NCBI RefSeq assembly: GCF_013112485.1
Contig: NZ_JABFHG010000009.1
Coordinates: 1 to 64,000 of the forward strand
Direction of reading: 5' to 3'
Source: Roseicella sp. DB1501
Lineage (GTDB): Bacteria > Pseudomonadota > Alphaproteobacteria > Acetobacterales > Acetobacteraceae
Length of the DNA: 64,000 nucleotides
Notes under the pieces: model-generated
What the model was told of the DNA's origin: nothing
The model's input: the letters and a program-made list of their open reading frames with translations, nothing else
Databases searched by the model: none
Program-made: the position numbers and the translations under genes
Shown: positions 7,937 through 16,666 of the stretch, piece after piece
Numbering within the stretch: the first letter of the stretch is position 1
Layout: every line of letters starts with the position of its first letter

Positions 7937-8772
7937 AGACCGGCGTCTTCTACTTCCCGACCGATTACGGCATCGATCCCGGCGAGCTCGGCGCGGCGCT
8001 GGAGGAGCGCGGCTTCGACTCGCTCTTCGTCTGCGAGCACACGCATATCCCGGTCAGCCGCCGCTCGCCCTTCCCGGGCGGTGGCGAGCTGCCGAAGCGC
8101 TACATCCACACCCACGACCCCTTCGTCGCCCTGTCCTTCGCCGCCGCCCGGACGCAGTGCCTGCGGCTCGGCACCGGCGTCTGCCTGGTGCCGCAGCGCG
8201 ACCCGATCATCACCGCGAAATCCGTCGCCAGCCTCGACCGGCTCTCCGGCGGCCGCTTCGAATTCGGCATCGGCGGCGGCTGGAATGTCGAGGAGATGGA
8301 GGATCACGGCGCCCGCTACCCGACACGCTTCCGCCTGATGCGCGAGCGCGTGCTGGCGATGCAGGCACTCTGGACGCAGGAGGTGGCGGGATTCGAGGGC
8401 GAGTTCGTGAAGATCGAACCCTCCTGGCTGCATCCGAAGCCATTGCAGCGCCCGCATCCGCCGGTGCTGCTCGGCGGCGAGACCGACCACACGCTGAAGC
8501 GCGTGGTGGAGTTCTGCACCGGCTGGTTCCCCCGCGCCGGCGCCGGCTTCGAGCCCGCCGAGGCGCGGCGCCGGCTGGACGCGGCGGCGAGGGCGGCCGG
8601 GCGCGACCCGAAGACGCTCTCCATCACCGTCTTCCGCGCCCCGCCCGAGGCCGCGGCGCTCGCCCCCTACCGCGAGGCCGGCATCGACCGCGTGCTGCTC
8701 GAGGTGCCGGATCTCGACCGCGACGGCATCCTCCGCCGCCTCGACGAGCTGGCGCCGCTGGCGCGGGGTTGA
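7933..8772 (+). CDS. LLM class oxidoreductase, TIGR03619-like
   Basis: Second luciferase-like TIM barrel of the operon, 279 aa. MKTGVFYFPTDYGIDPGELG opens the barrel. FVCEHTHIPVSRRSPFPGGGE and YIHTHDPFVALSFAAA are typical of the TIGR03619 subgroup, followed by LRLGTGVCLVPQRDPI, GGRFEFGIGGGWNVEEME and PVLLGGETDHTLKRV. It overlaps the upstream gene by 4 bases, and the next gene starts 2 bases after its stop. The three adjacent LLM genes are divergent in sequence, suggesting different steps or substrates rather than recent duplication. Confidence 0.85.
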   Translation: MKTGVFYFPTDYGIDPGELGAALEERGFDSLFVCEHTHIPVSRRSPFPGGGELPKRYIHTHDPFVALSFAAARTQCLRLGTGVCLVPQRDPIITAKSVASLDRLSGGRFEFGIGGGWNVEEMEDHGARYPTRFRLMRERVLAMQALWTQEVAGFEGEFVKIEPSWLHPKPLQRPHPPVLLGGETDHTLKRVVEFCTGWFPRAGAGFEPAEARRRLDAAARAAGRDPKTLSITVFRAPPEAAALAPYREAGIDRVLLEVPDLDRDGILRRLDELAPLARG

Positions 8773-8774
8773 GC

Positions 8775-9722
8775 ATGGGGCTGGCGATTGGCCTCGGCCT
8801 GATGGAATACCCCTTCGCCAGCGCGGCGGGGTTCTGGCGCTGGGTCGATCTCTGCGAGCAGGCGGGGGCGGATTCGCTCTGGCAGACCGACCGGCTGATC
8901 AGCCGTGCCCCGGTGCTCGAATGCCTGACCATGCTGGCTGCCGTCGCGGGCCGCACGCGGCGGCTGAAATTCGGCATGAACGTGCTCTCCCTCGCGCAGC
9001 GGGACCCGGTGCTGGTGGCCAAGCAATGCGCCACCATCGACGTGCTCTCCGACGGGCGGCTGCTGCCCGCCTTCGGCATCGGCAGCCCGCTGGCCCCGGA
9101 ATGGGCGGCGATGGGCATCGACACGGCGACGCGCGGCCGGCGCACCGACGAGGCGCTCGAGGTCATCACCCGGCTCTGGCGGGAGGAGCGGGTCGATTTC
9201 GCGGGCCGGCACCTGCGCCTGACGGCGGCCAGCATCGCGCCGCGCCCGGTGCAGGCGGCGCTGCCGGTCTGGATCGGCGGCAGCTCCCCGGCGGCGATCC
9301 GCCGCACCGCGCGCTTCGGCACCGGCTGGCAGGCCGGCGGCGAGACGCCGGAGGAGGCGGCCGAGGTCATCGCCGCCATCCGGCGGGAGACCGCGGCGCT
9401 CGGCCGGCGGATCGACGAGGATCATTACGGCGCCGGCTTCGCCTTCTGGTTCGGCCAGCCGGAGGAGGCGCCGGTGCAGCAGGCCATGGCCGCCTATCGC
9501 GCTCGCACCGGCCGCGACCCGGGGCGCGGCATCGTCGCCGGCGGCGCCGAGGAGATCCTCGCCCGCATCGCCGCCTATGCCGGGGCCGGGGTGAGCAAGT
9601 TCATCCTGCGCCCGGTCGGCAGCGGCGACGAGGCGCCGCTGGCGCAGACCCGGTTGCTGCTGGAGCAGGTGCTGCCGCGCCTCGGCGGGCTGCCTCCCCC
9701 TCAGCCTCCCGCCTCGCATTGA
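8775..9722 (+). CDS. LLM class flavin-dependent oxidoreductase
   Basis: Third consecutive luciferase-like gene, 315 aa, ATG 2 bases after the previous stop. It shows MGLAIGLGLMEYPFASAAGF, QAGADSLWQTDRLISRAPV, RRLKFGMNVLSLAQRDPVLVA, GRLLPAFGIGSPLAPEWAAMG and PVWIGGSSPAAIRRTARFGTGW, all in the expected order for the family. A C-terminal AGAGVSKFILRPVG block completes the barrel. Cofactor and substrate are not determined; the shared operon suggests a common catabolic route. Confidence 0.83.
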   Translation: MGLAIGLGLMEYPFASAAGFWRWVDLCEQAGADSLWQTDRLISRAPVLECLTMLAAVAGRTRRLKFGMNVLSLAQRDPVLVAKQCATIDVLSDGRLLPAFGIGSPLAPEWAAMGIDTATRGRRTDEALEVITRLWREERVDFAGRHLRLTAASIAPRPVQAALPVWIGGSSPAAIRRTARFGTGWQAGGETPEEAAEVIAAIRRETAALGRRIDEDHYGAGFAFWFGQPEEAPVQQAMAAYRARTGRDPGRGIVAGGAEEILARIAAYAGAGVSKFILRPVGSGDEAPLAQTRLLLEQVLPRLGGLPPPQPPASH

Positions 9723-9777
9723 CAGGCGGCGGGGGCTGCCCCGCAATGCCGGCGAGACACGGTATCGGGGGGCCTGC

Positions 9778-10953
9778 ATGGATCACCCGGACAGCGCCGG
9801 CGCTGCCGACCCGGTGGCCGCTGCGCAGGCGCTCGGCCCGCTGATCGCGGCCTCGGCGCCCGGCATCGAGGCAAGTCGCCGCTTCCCGCCCGAGCTGGTC
9901 GAGGCGCTGCATCGCGCGCGGCTGCTGCGCCTGCTGCTGCCGCGCTCGGCCGCCGGCGAGGAGGTCGATCCCGGCACCTATCTGCGCGCCATCATCGCGC
10001 TGGCCGAGCACGACGCCTCGGTCGCCTGGAACACCTATGTCGCCAACAGCGCCACGCTGATCGCGGCGATGCTGGAGCCTGACGCCGCGGCGGCGATCTT
10101 CGCCGATCCGCGTGCCGTCATCGCCTGGGGGCCGCCGAACGGGACGGTGGCCGCGGCGGTGCCGGGCGGCTACCGCGTCTCCGGCCGCTTCGACTTCGCC
10201 AGCGGCTGCCGCATGGCGAGCTGGATGGGCGTGCACTGCCCGGTGCGCGAGGCGGATGGCAGCCTGCGCCTGAATGCGCTCGGCCGGCCGGCGATCCGCA
10301 CGCTGCTCTTCCCGGCCGCCGAGGCGCGGCTGATCGAGAGCTGGGACGCCATCGGGCTGCGCGGCACCGGCTCGGACTCCTATGCGGTGGAGGATGTCTT
10401 CGTCCCGGAGCGCTTCAGCGGCAGCCGCGAGGAGCCGGAGAGGCGGCGCGAGAGGGGACCGCTCTACGCCTTCACGCATCAGGGCCTCTATGCGGTCGGC
10501 GCCAGCGGCGTCGCGCTCGGCACGGCCGGGGCGATGCTGCGCGCCTTCATGGCGCTGGCCACCGGCAAGGCGCCGCGCGGCCAGTCGCTGCTGGCCGAGG
10601 ACGCGCTGGTGCAGGCCGAGGTGGCGCGGGCCACGGCGCAGCTCGGCGCCGCGCGCGCCTGGCTGCTCGAGATGCTCGGCGAGATGCAGGCGGCCGCCCG
10701 GCCGGACGCGCCCCTGCCGGTCGAGGCGCGGGCGCGGCTCAGGCTCGGTTGCGCCCATGCCATCCAGGTGGCGATCACGGTCGGCGATGCCGCCTATCGC
10801 GCCGCCGGGACCGACGCGATCCGTCCCGGCAGCCCCTTCGAGCGGCGCTTCCGCGACCTGCACACCCTGTCGCAGCAGATCCAGGCGCGCAGCGCGCATT
10901 TCGCCGCCGCCGGCCAGGTGCTGCTCGGCCGCGCGCCGCCCGGCTTTCTTTGA
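9778..10953 (+). CDS. Acyl-CoA-dehydrogenase-fold flavin monooxygenase (DszC/HpaB-like)
   Basis: Flavoprotein of 391 aa with the acyl-CoA dehydrogenase fold. RRFPPELVEALHRARLLRLLLP and SVAWNTYVANSATL form the helical N-domain, YRVSGRFDFASGCRMASWMGV the beta domain, and LRGTGSDSYAVEDVFVPE the family's conserved turn. RLGCAHAIQVAITVGDAAYRAAG and SPFERRFRDLHTLSQQIQAR are characteristic of the DszC/HpaB-type C-terminal domain, not of true CoA dehydrogenases. I infer a reduced-flavin-dependent monooxygenase working with the three LLM proteins upstream; the nearest preceding gene ends 55 bases away. A desulfurisation route is one possibility. Confidence 0.78.
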   Translation: MDHPDSAGAADPVAAAQALGPLIAASAPGIEASRRFPPELVEALHRARLLRLLLPRSAAGEEVDPGTYLRAIIALAEHDASVAWNTYVANSATLIAAMLEPDAAAAIFADPRAVIAWGPPNGTVAAAVPGGYRVSGRFDFASGCRMASWMGVHCPVREADGSLRLNALGRPAIRTLLFPAAEARLIESWDAIGLRGTGSDSYAVEDVFVPERFSGSREEPERRRERGPLYAFTHQGLYAVGASGVALGTAGAMLRAFMALATGKAPRGQSLLAEDALVQAEVARATAQLGAARAWLLEMLGEMQAAARPDAPLPVEARARLRLGCAHAIQVAITVGDAAYRAAGTDAIRPGSPFERRFRDLHTLSQQIQARSAHFAAAGQVLLGRAPPGFL

Positions 10954-10972
10954 TGGTGACGGAGGATCATGG

Positions 10973-10996
10973 TGGACCGGTTGCCTGACCGGTCCA
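10973..10996 (+). terminator. Perfect 9-bp stem-loop after the DszC-like gene
   Basis: TGGACCGGT and ACCGGTCCA form a perfect 9-base stem with a 6-base loop, 19 bases after the stop at 10953. No T tract follows, so it may act as a weak or Rho-assisted terminator between this gene and the Bug receptor. Confidence 0.5.
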
Positions 10997-11175
10997 AGGC
11001 CTCGAACGGGCCCCGCGACTTATGTCGCGCAGCCAAGCGAAGCGGAGGATTGCGCCCGGCGCCTGAGGGCCATCGATAGGAGCCGCACCACGGATTGACG
11101 CCCGGTCGCGTCGCCCAGCACGATGCCGGCGAAGCAATGAGGCCAGGCACGATCTGGCGCAGGGGAGGACCATCC

Positions 11176-12153
11176 ATGCACCGCAGAGCCCTGCTCGGCA
11201 GCCTGACGCTCGCCGCGCCCGCCATCCGGCATGCCGCGGCCCAAGGGGTGGGCGCTGGCACGGCGGGCTGGCCGAACCGCGAGTTGCAGCTCGTCACCGG
11301 TTTCGGCCCCGGCGGCGGCACCGATCTCGTCGCCCGGGCGATCGCCGCGCATATGGAGAAGACGCTCGGCGTCTCGGTCGTGGTGCGCAACACGCCGGGC
11401 GCCGGCGGCACGCTCGGCCCGACGCGCATCGCCCAGGCGAAGCCCGATGGCTATACCTTCGGCCTGGTCGGCTTCTCCGCCCTCGTTGTTGCGCCGCTCA
11501 CCATGGACCTGCCCTACAAGCCCTGGGAGAGCTTCGACTTCCTCGGCGTCACCTCGGAGTTGCGCATCGGCATCCCGGTCGGCCCCTCCCTGCCGCATGT
11601 CCGGACGCTGGCCGACTTCATCGCCGAGAGCCGCAAGCGGCCGCTCGCCATCGCCAGCACCAATCCGGGCTCGGCCGTCAGCTTCTTCGACCTGCAGCGC
11701 CTCGCCGGCCTGCAGATGACCTACGTGCAGATCCCGAGCATCGCCGAGGCCGGCACCCAGGTCGCGGGCGGGCATATCGACAGCTATACCGGCACCTCGG
11801 AGATGATCGGCCTGGCGAAGGGCGGCAATGTCCGCATGCTGGCCAGCGCCAGCATCGATCGCTGGCCGGAATTCCCCGATGTGCCGACGCTGATCGAGCA
11901 GGGCTACCAGACAGCGACGCGCCAGCTCATCATCTGGGCCGGGCCGGCCGGGCTGCCGCCCGCCATCCGGGACCGGCTGGAGGCGGCGCTGCTCGCCGCG
12001 GCGCGCGACCCGGAGGTGATCGCCCGGCAGGAGGCGGCAAGCATCGCGCCCCGCCCCTTGCCGCGGGCCGAGGCCCTGGCGGTGATGCAGGAGGTGCGGC
12101 CGGGCGTCGAGGCCGCGCTCGCCGCCGCCGGCATGGTCCGCAAGCGCGGCTGA
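11176..12153 (+). CDS. Tripartite tricarboxylate transporter substrate-binding protein (Bug family)
   Basis: Periplasmic solute receptor of 325 aa. A signal peptide with twin Arg (MHRRALLGSLTLAAPA, cleavage after about AAAQ) precedes the Bug core: FGPGGGTDLVARAIAAHME, RNTPGAGGTLGPTRIAQAKPDGYTF split over two blocks, then PDVPTLIEQGY. GGGGAGGAC upstream supports the ATG at 11176. No membrane TctA/TctB genes are nearby, so it is an orphan receptor. It probably binds a small organic acid, and its place after the oxidoreductase operon suggests that it collects their substrate. Confidence 0.88.
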   Translation: MHRRALLGSLTLAAPAIRHAAAQGVGAGTAGWPNRELQLVTGFGPGGGTDLVARAIAAHMEKTLGVSVVVRNTPGAGGTLGPTRIAQAKPDGYTFGLVGFSALVVAPLTMDLPYKPWESFDFLGVTSELRIGIPVGPSLPHVRTLADFIAESRKRPLAIASTNPGSAVSFFDLQRLAGLQMTYVQIPSIAEAGTQVAGGHIDSYTGTSEMIGLAKGGNVRMLASASIDRWPEFPDVPTLIEQGYQTATRQLIIWAGPAGLPPAIRDRLEAALLAAARDPEVIARQEAASIAPRPLPRAEALAVMQEVRPGVEAALAAAGMVRKRG

Positions 12154-12199
12154 GCCGCCCCTTCCGCGGGACGGGCGCGATGCGGGCTCGCCGCCGGGC

Positions 12200-14479
12200 A
12201 TGTCATATGGTTTTTTATGGCCGCTACCGACGGCCGAGGGAACCGACTTGCCTGCAAAGCTCACGCCCCGCGCGCATGGTATCGCGCTCGCTTCCATGGC
12301 AGGGCTGGTCGGGATCGTCGGTGCGATGCTGTGGCGGGAATTCGACAGCGGCCGCGCCGCCGCCGGCTGGATTCAGCACACCTATGAGGTGCTTGACGCC
12401 TCGCGCCGGCTGCAACTGCTGGTGCGGGAGGCGGAGACCGGGCAGCGCGGCTTCCTCCTCACCGGGCGCGAGGATTACCTGCGGCCCTATGAGGATGCGC
12501 TGGGCCAGATCACCCTGCTGCAGGGCGACCTGCGCCGCCTGACCGCCGACAACCCGGTGCAGCAGGAGCGGATGCTGGCGCTCGCCGCCACCATCCAGCG
12601 CAAGCTGGAGGAGATGGCGCAGGCCATCCGGCTCCGCCGCGACCTCGGCCTGGAGGCGGCGCAGCAGCTCATGCAGGCCGATCTCGGCCGCACCCTGATG
12701 CGGAGCATCGAGACGATGCTCGACGGGCTGGAGGCCGAGGAGAACCAGCTGCTCGGGCAGCGCATCGCCGATGCCGAGGCCACGCAGAGGCGGGCGCGCT
12801 GGCTGGCGGCGGTCGGCACCGTGCTGTCGATCGCCCTGCTGCTGCTGGCCGGCCGCATGCTGGGGCTGGCGCGCAAACGCCTCATGGCGGCGGAGGCGGC
12901 GCAGCGCCGCCTGGCGCAGCAGCTCACCACCTCGCTCGACAGCATCAGTCAGGGCATCGGCGTCTTCGATGCCGAGGGCCGGCTGCAGCGCTGGAATGCC
13001 TGCTTCCCGGTGCTGCTCGCCCTGGCCGAGACGGACCTGCGGCACGGCCAGCCCTATGCCGATATCGCCGGCCGCGCCGCCGCTGCCGCGCGGACCGATG
13101 CCTTCCTCGAGACCGAGGCGCAGATCCGGCACGGACGGGGCGGCCGCTCGCCGCGCGAGCCAGTGGTCTATGAGCGGCATCGCGCCACGGATGGCCGCAG
13201 CCTCGAATTGCACCGCACGCCGATGCCGGATGGCGGCTTCGTCCTGACCATGACCGACATCACCGAACGCGTGCGGGCCGCCGCCACCGCCCGCGACGCG
13301 CAGCGCATGCATGCGATGGGTCAGCTCACCGGCGGCATCGCGCACGACTTCAACAACCTGCTCGCCGTCATCCTCGGCAATCTCGAGCTCATCCGGCCGA
13401 AGCTCGATCCCGGCAGCCCCCTGCTGGTGCGGATCGACCGGGCGATCTGGGGCGCGCGGCGCGGCGCCTCGCTGACGCAGCAGCTCCTCGCCTTCGCGCG
13501 CAAGCAGCCCCTGGCGCCGGCGCCCATCGACGTCTCGGCCCTGCTGCCGGACATGGCGAACCTGCTGCGGCGGACGCTCGGCTCGCATATCGAGGTGCGG
13601 GTGGTCGATGCCGCCGGCCTCTGGCCCGCCATGGCGGATGCGACGCAGATGGAAAGCGCGCTGCTGAACCTGGCGCTGAACGCCCGCGACGCCATGCCCG
13701 AGGGCGGCCGGCTGACGATCGAGGTGGCGAACAAGGTGCTGGATGCCGACTACGCCGCCCGGCATGTCGAGGTGACGCCGGGCGACTACGTGATGCTTGC
13801 CGTCTCCGACACCGGCACCGGCATGCCGCCCGAGGTGCTGGAGCGGGTCTTCGAGCCCTTCTTCACCACCAAGGAGCCAGGCAAGGGCACCGGGCTCGGC
13901 CTCGCCATGGTCTTCGGCTTCGTCAAGCAGTCGGGCGGCCATGTGAAGGTCTATTCCGAGCCGGGCGAGGGCACGACGGTGCGGATTTACCTGCCGCGCG
14001 CCCTCGCCGGCGCGACCGGCGGGCTGCGCCCCGTCGCGCCGGCGGCGCTCCCGAGCGGCGATGCCGCGGTGCTGCTGCTCGAGGACGACGCCAAGGTGCG
14101 CGAGGTGACCGCCGCGATGCTGCGCGAGCTCGGCTACCGCGTGCAGGAGGCGGGTGACGGGGCGGAGGCCCTGCGGCTGGTGGAGGCGGGCGCGTCGGTC
14201 GACCTGCTGCTCGCCGATATCGTGTTGTCCGGCGGCATGAAGGGCAACGAGGCGGCCCGGCGCCTGGCGCCGCTTCGCCCCGGCCTGCGGGTGCTGTTCA
14301 TGTCCGGCTACACCGAGAACGCCATCGTGCATCACGGCCGGCTGGACGATGGCGTGCACCTCATCGGCAAGCCCTTCACCCGCGAGCAGCTCGCCCTGAA
14401 GATCGCCGAGGTGCTGGGCCAGCCGGCATCGGGCCAGGCGCAGGGCGTTGCCACGCCGGCGGCGCCGCCGGGCGGATGA
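12200..14479 (+). CDS. CHASE3-PAS hybrid sensor histidine kinase
   Basis: Hybrid kinase of 759 aa. Order: transmembrane helix (about 26-46), CHASE3 sensor with AETGQRGFLLTGREDYL (78-94), second transmembrane helix (201-222), PAS-like domain (LDSISQGIGVFDAEGRLQRWN, 246-266), HisKA with phospho-acceptor His382 in LTGGIAHDFNN, a full HATPase (LNLALNARDAMPEGG, VSDTGTGMPPEV, GTGLGLAMVFGFV) and a C-terminal receiver (VLLLEDDAKVREV, DLLLADIVLSGG, IGKPFTREQL). CHASE3 sits in the periplasm; its ligand is unknown. The gene stands alone, 46 bases after the Bug gene, and may sense the same compounds, but that is speculative. Confidence 0.9.
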   Translation: MSYGFLWPLPTAEGTDLPAKLTPRAHGIALASMAGLVGIVGAMLWREFDSGRAAAGWIQHTYEVLDASRRLQLLVREAETGQRGFLLTGREDYLRPYEDALGQITLLQGDLRRLTADNPVQQERMLALAATIQRKLEEMAQAIRLRRDLGLEAAQQLMQADLGRTLMRSIETMLDGLEAEENQLLGQRIADAEATQRRARWLAAVGTVLSIALLLLAGRMLGLARKRLMAAEAAQRRLAQQLTTSLDSISQGIGVFDAEGRLQRWNACFPVLLALAETDLRHGQPYADIAGRAAAAARTDAFLETEAQIRHGRGGRSPREPVVYERHRATDGRSLELHRTPMPDGGFVLTMTDITERVRAAATARDAQRMHAMGQLTGGIAHDFNNLLAVILGNLELIRPKLDPGSPLLVRIDRAIWGARRGASLTQQLLAFARKQPLAPAPIDVSALLPDMANLLRRTLGSHIEVRVVDAAGLWPAMADATQMESALLNLALNARDAMPEGGRLTIEVANKVLDADYAARHVEVTPGDYVMLAVSDTGTGMPPEVLERVFEPFFTTKEPGKGTGLGLAMVFGFVKQSGGHVKVYSEPGEGTTVRIYLPRALAGATGGLRPVAPAALPSGDAAVLLLEDDAKVREVTAAMLRELGYRVQEAGDGAEALRLVEAGASVDLLLADIVLSGGMKGNEAARRLAPLRPGLRVLFMSGYTENAIVHHGRLDDGVHLIGKPFTREQLALKIAEVLGQPASGQAQGVATPAAPPGG

Positions 14480-14492
14480 CGAACTGCTTGAC

Positions 14493-14786
14493 CTAATCCG
14501 ACACGGAGGCCGGCTGCGCCAGGGTCAGCAGCAGCCGGCGCGGCGGCGCCGGCGCGGCGCGCGCGGCGGGGCCAAGCGCCGCGACCACCGCCTCGGCCTG
14601 CTCCTGCGCCAGCACCCGCGGCAGGCCCGGCCGCAGGATCACGAGATGCGCCACCAGCTCGGCGAAGGCGGTCTCGGCATCGCGGCCGCGGGCCAGCAGC
14701 TGACGATAGCGGCAGGCGGCGCCGCGCAGATGTGGCGGCACCTCCGGAAGGGGGCCGGAGCCCGGCGGAAGGGGAGCGTCTGCCAT
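14493..14786 (-). CDS. Small hypothetical protein
   Basis: A 97-aa reading frame on the minus strand, convergent with the kinase gene (13 bases between stops). Sequence features: RGAACRYRQLLARGRDAETAFAELVAHLV suggests a helical fold, followed by a Pro/Ala-rich C-terminus. No recognised domain, signal peptide or cysteine pattern. I chose the ATG at 14786 over 14807 because the extra seven residues are not supported by a ribosome site. Likely real given composition and lack of a better competing frame, but function is unknown. Confidence 0.55.
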   Translation of the reverse strand: MADAPLPPGSGPLPEVPPHLRGAACRYRQLLARGRDAETAFAELVAHLVILRPGLPRVLAQEQAEAVVAALGPAARAAPAPPRRLLLTLAQPASVSD

Positions 14787-15135
14787 GGCCGGACTAGAAC
14801 ATAACATGAACTAAGTTTCCAGCGGGACCGGCGGGCGATCACCGCCTTCGTCGCCCCGGGAATTTTCTACGGTCGTCATGCGTGCATAGACGCCCTACGG
14901 GCCCGTAATTCTTGACAGCGGATGCGTGATTGAGCAGCCTGCCCTTCGTCGCAGCGCATTTTCCCGCCCGGCAGGTGGGAAAAGCAGGAGGTGCGGGAGA
15001 GGACCGGAAGGGGGTCCGCCGCGCCCATGCCGGCACCGGCTCGCCGCCGCGTGGTCCCGAAGCCCGGTTCGATGTCCGAACCGTCCATCCGTCCAGCCCG
15101 ACCTCGCGGCCGCGCCGCGGTGCACAGGAGCCGCC
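14787..15135. other. Intergenic region with promoter-like sequence
   Basis: About 350 bases with no convincing gene. A TTGACA box at 14912-14917, then 17 bases, then CAGCCT resembles a sigma-70 promoter with a poor -10. The same arrangement, with related flanks, occurs at 30152-30180 upstream of the IscR-like gene. It could serve the small open frames starting at 15136. Confidence 0.4.
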
Positions 15136-15252
15136 ATGCCCATCGCCTGCCCGATCGCGGAGGCCGACCGCCTCCGCCCGCTCCTGGCCGCCCCGCTTCT
15201 GGCCCATATCCTTCCCGCCGGCGCCGCCCGGCAGCCGGGGGGGCGAGGATGA
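15136..15252 (+). CDS. Possible small protein (38 aa), coupled to next frame
   Basis: Short frame starting MPIACPIAEADRLRPLL and ending in a Gly/Arg-rich tail. An AGGAG at 15126-15130 lies 5 bases before the ATG, a good ribosome site. Its TGA overlaps the ATG of the following 39-aa frame (ATGA at 15249-15252), the arrangement that real translationally coupled genes use here. No homologous family is recognised. Function unknown; it may be a leader peptide. Confidence 0.4.
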   Translation: MPIACPIAEADRLRPLLAAPLLAHILPAGAARQPGGRG

Positions 15253-15368
15253 TCGCCCAGGCGCTCCGCACCCTTCTCGTCTTCGCCGCCCTGCTCGGCG
15301 CCCTGACGCTCGCCGGCCTGGTGCAGGCGCCGCATCCGGCGCCGCTGCCGCTCGAGCGCCTGCGTTAG
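15249..15368 (+). CDS. Possible single-span small membrane protein (39 aa)
   Basis: Frame MIAQALRTLLVFAALLGALT continuing LAGLVQAPHPAPLPLERLR. Residues about 7-24 form one hydrophobic helix flanked by Arg on the inside and a Pro-rich tail outside. The start overlaps the stop of the preceding 38-aa frame. The pattern of one helix plus a short polar tail fits small bacterial membrane proteins. No known family is recognised; a chance frame cannot be excluded. Confidence 0.45.
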   Translation: MIAQALRTLLVFAALLGALTLAGLVQAPHPAPLPLERLR

Positions 15369-15569
15369 GGGCCCTCCCGCCCGCCTCCGTTCCCGGCAAA
15401 TGCCCCGCCACGTCCCGCGGGACGCCGCGCCGATTCCCTGGTGACGCACCGGCCGCTTGGCCCGCATGCTGCGGCAGGCGCTTTCCCCCGATCGACAGCA
15501 TCCGCGGGGGACGGCTGGCAGGACGAAGACCCGGGCGCAGGACCGGGCGGGGATACGGAGGAACGTCGC

Positions 15570-16664
15570 ATGACCCACCCGCTACAGTTCATCGGCATGA
15601 TCTCGCACCGGCGGCAGTCGGAGATCCATCCGCCGGAGGGCGCGGTGGTGGACCCGGACTACATCGCCCGCTTCGCCCAGGCGCATGAGGCAGCCGGCTT
15701 CGACCGCATCCTCGTCGCCTGGGGCAGCGGCAGCCCGGATGCGCTGCTCGTCGCCTCGCATGCCGCCGCCGCGACGCGGCGGATCGCCTACATGGTGGCG
15801 CACCGGCCGGGCTTCATCGCGCCGACCCTCGCGGCGCGACAATTCGCCAGCTTCGACCAGTTCTCCGGCGGCCGCGCCGGCATCCATGTCATCAGCGGCG
15901 GCAGCAATGCCGAGCAGCGCAAGGATGGCGACTTCCTGCCGCATGACGAGCGCTACGCCCGCACCGAGGAATACGTCGCCCTGCTGAAGCGGCTCTGGAC
16001 CGAGCCGAAGCCCTTCGACCACGAGGGCCGCTACTACCGCTTCGAGGGCGGCTTCGCCGAGGTGAAGCCGCTGCAGACGCCGCACATCCCGGTCTTCTTC
16101 GGCGGCTCCTCCGACATTGCGCTCGAGATCGCCGGCCGGCTCGCCGACATCTACGCCTTCTGGGGCGAGACGCTCGACCAGGCGCGCGAGACCATCGCCC
16201 GGGTGCGCGCCAGCGTGGCGAAGGCCGGCCGCGATCCGGCGAGCCTGCGCCTCAGCATGTCTTTCCGCCCGGTGCTGGCGGGGACCGAGGCGGCGGCCTG
16301 GGCCCGCGCCGACCGCATCATCGAGCGCATCCGCGCGCTGCGCTCGGGCGGCTCGGGTGGCCGCAAGCCGGAGAGCATCGGCTCGCAGCGGCTGCTCGAG
16401 GCCGCGGCCGGCGGCCGGGTGCGCGATTCCCGCCTCTGGACCGAGGTCGCCGCGGCGGTCGGCGCCGGTTCCAACACCACCGCGCTCGTCGGCACGCCGG
16501 AGCAGGTGGCGGAGAGCCTCGCCGACTACCACGCGCTCGGCGTCGACACCTTCCTCATCCGCGGCTTCGACCCGCTGGAGGATGCCGAGGAGTATGGCCG
16601 CAGCCTGCTGCCGGCGGTGCGCGCCGCGGTCGCCCGGCGCGGCGTGCCGGCGGCGGCGGAATAG
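15570..16664 (+). CDS. SsuD-like LLM alkanesulfonate monooxygenase family protein
   Basis: Luciferase-like protein of 364 aa resembling FMNH2-dependent alkanesulfonate monooxygenase. Evidence: FAQAHEAAGFDRILVAWGSG, YMVAHRPGFIAPTLAARQ, SGGRAGIHVISGGSNAEQ, DGDFLPHDERYARTEEYVALL, PVFFGGSSDIALEIAGRLAD and FLIRGFDPLEDAEEYGR. The AHRPG and HVISGGS blocks are typical of the SsuD branch. GGAGG at 15557-15561 supports the ATG. A Bug receptor starts 2 bases after its stop, so binding protein and oxygenase are one operon. The likely job is release of sulfite from a sulfonate or oxidation of a related compound. Confidence 0.85.
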   Translation: MTHPLQFIGMISHRRQSEIHPPEGAVVDPDYIARFAQAHEAAGFDRILVAWGSGSPDALLVASHAAAATRRIAYMVAHRPGFIAPTLAARQFASFDQFSGGRAGIHVISGGSNAEQRKDGDFLPHDERYARTEEYVALLKRLWTEPKPFDHEGRYYRFEGGFAEVKPLQTPHIPVFFGGSSDIALEIAGRLADIYAFWGETLDQARETIARVRASVAKAGRDPASLRLSMSFRPVLAGTEAAAWARADRIIERIRALRSGGSGGRKPESIGSQRLLEAAAGGRVRDSRLWTEVAAAVGAGSNTTALVGTPEQVAESLADYHALGVDTFLIRGFDPLEDAEEYGRSLLPAVRAAVARRGVPAAAE

Positions 16665-16666
16665 CC

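Noticed and set aside
12224-14359. Long (711-aa) open frame on the minus strand opposite the hybrid kinase
   Set aside because: High GC with G/C third positions keeps antisense frames open. The frame has no family motif, while the plus strand encodes a complete kinase.
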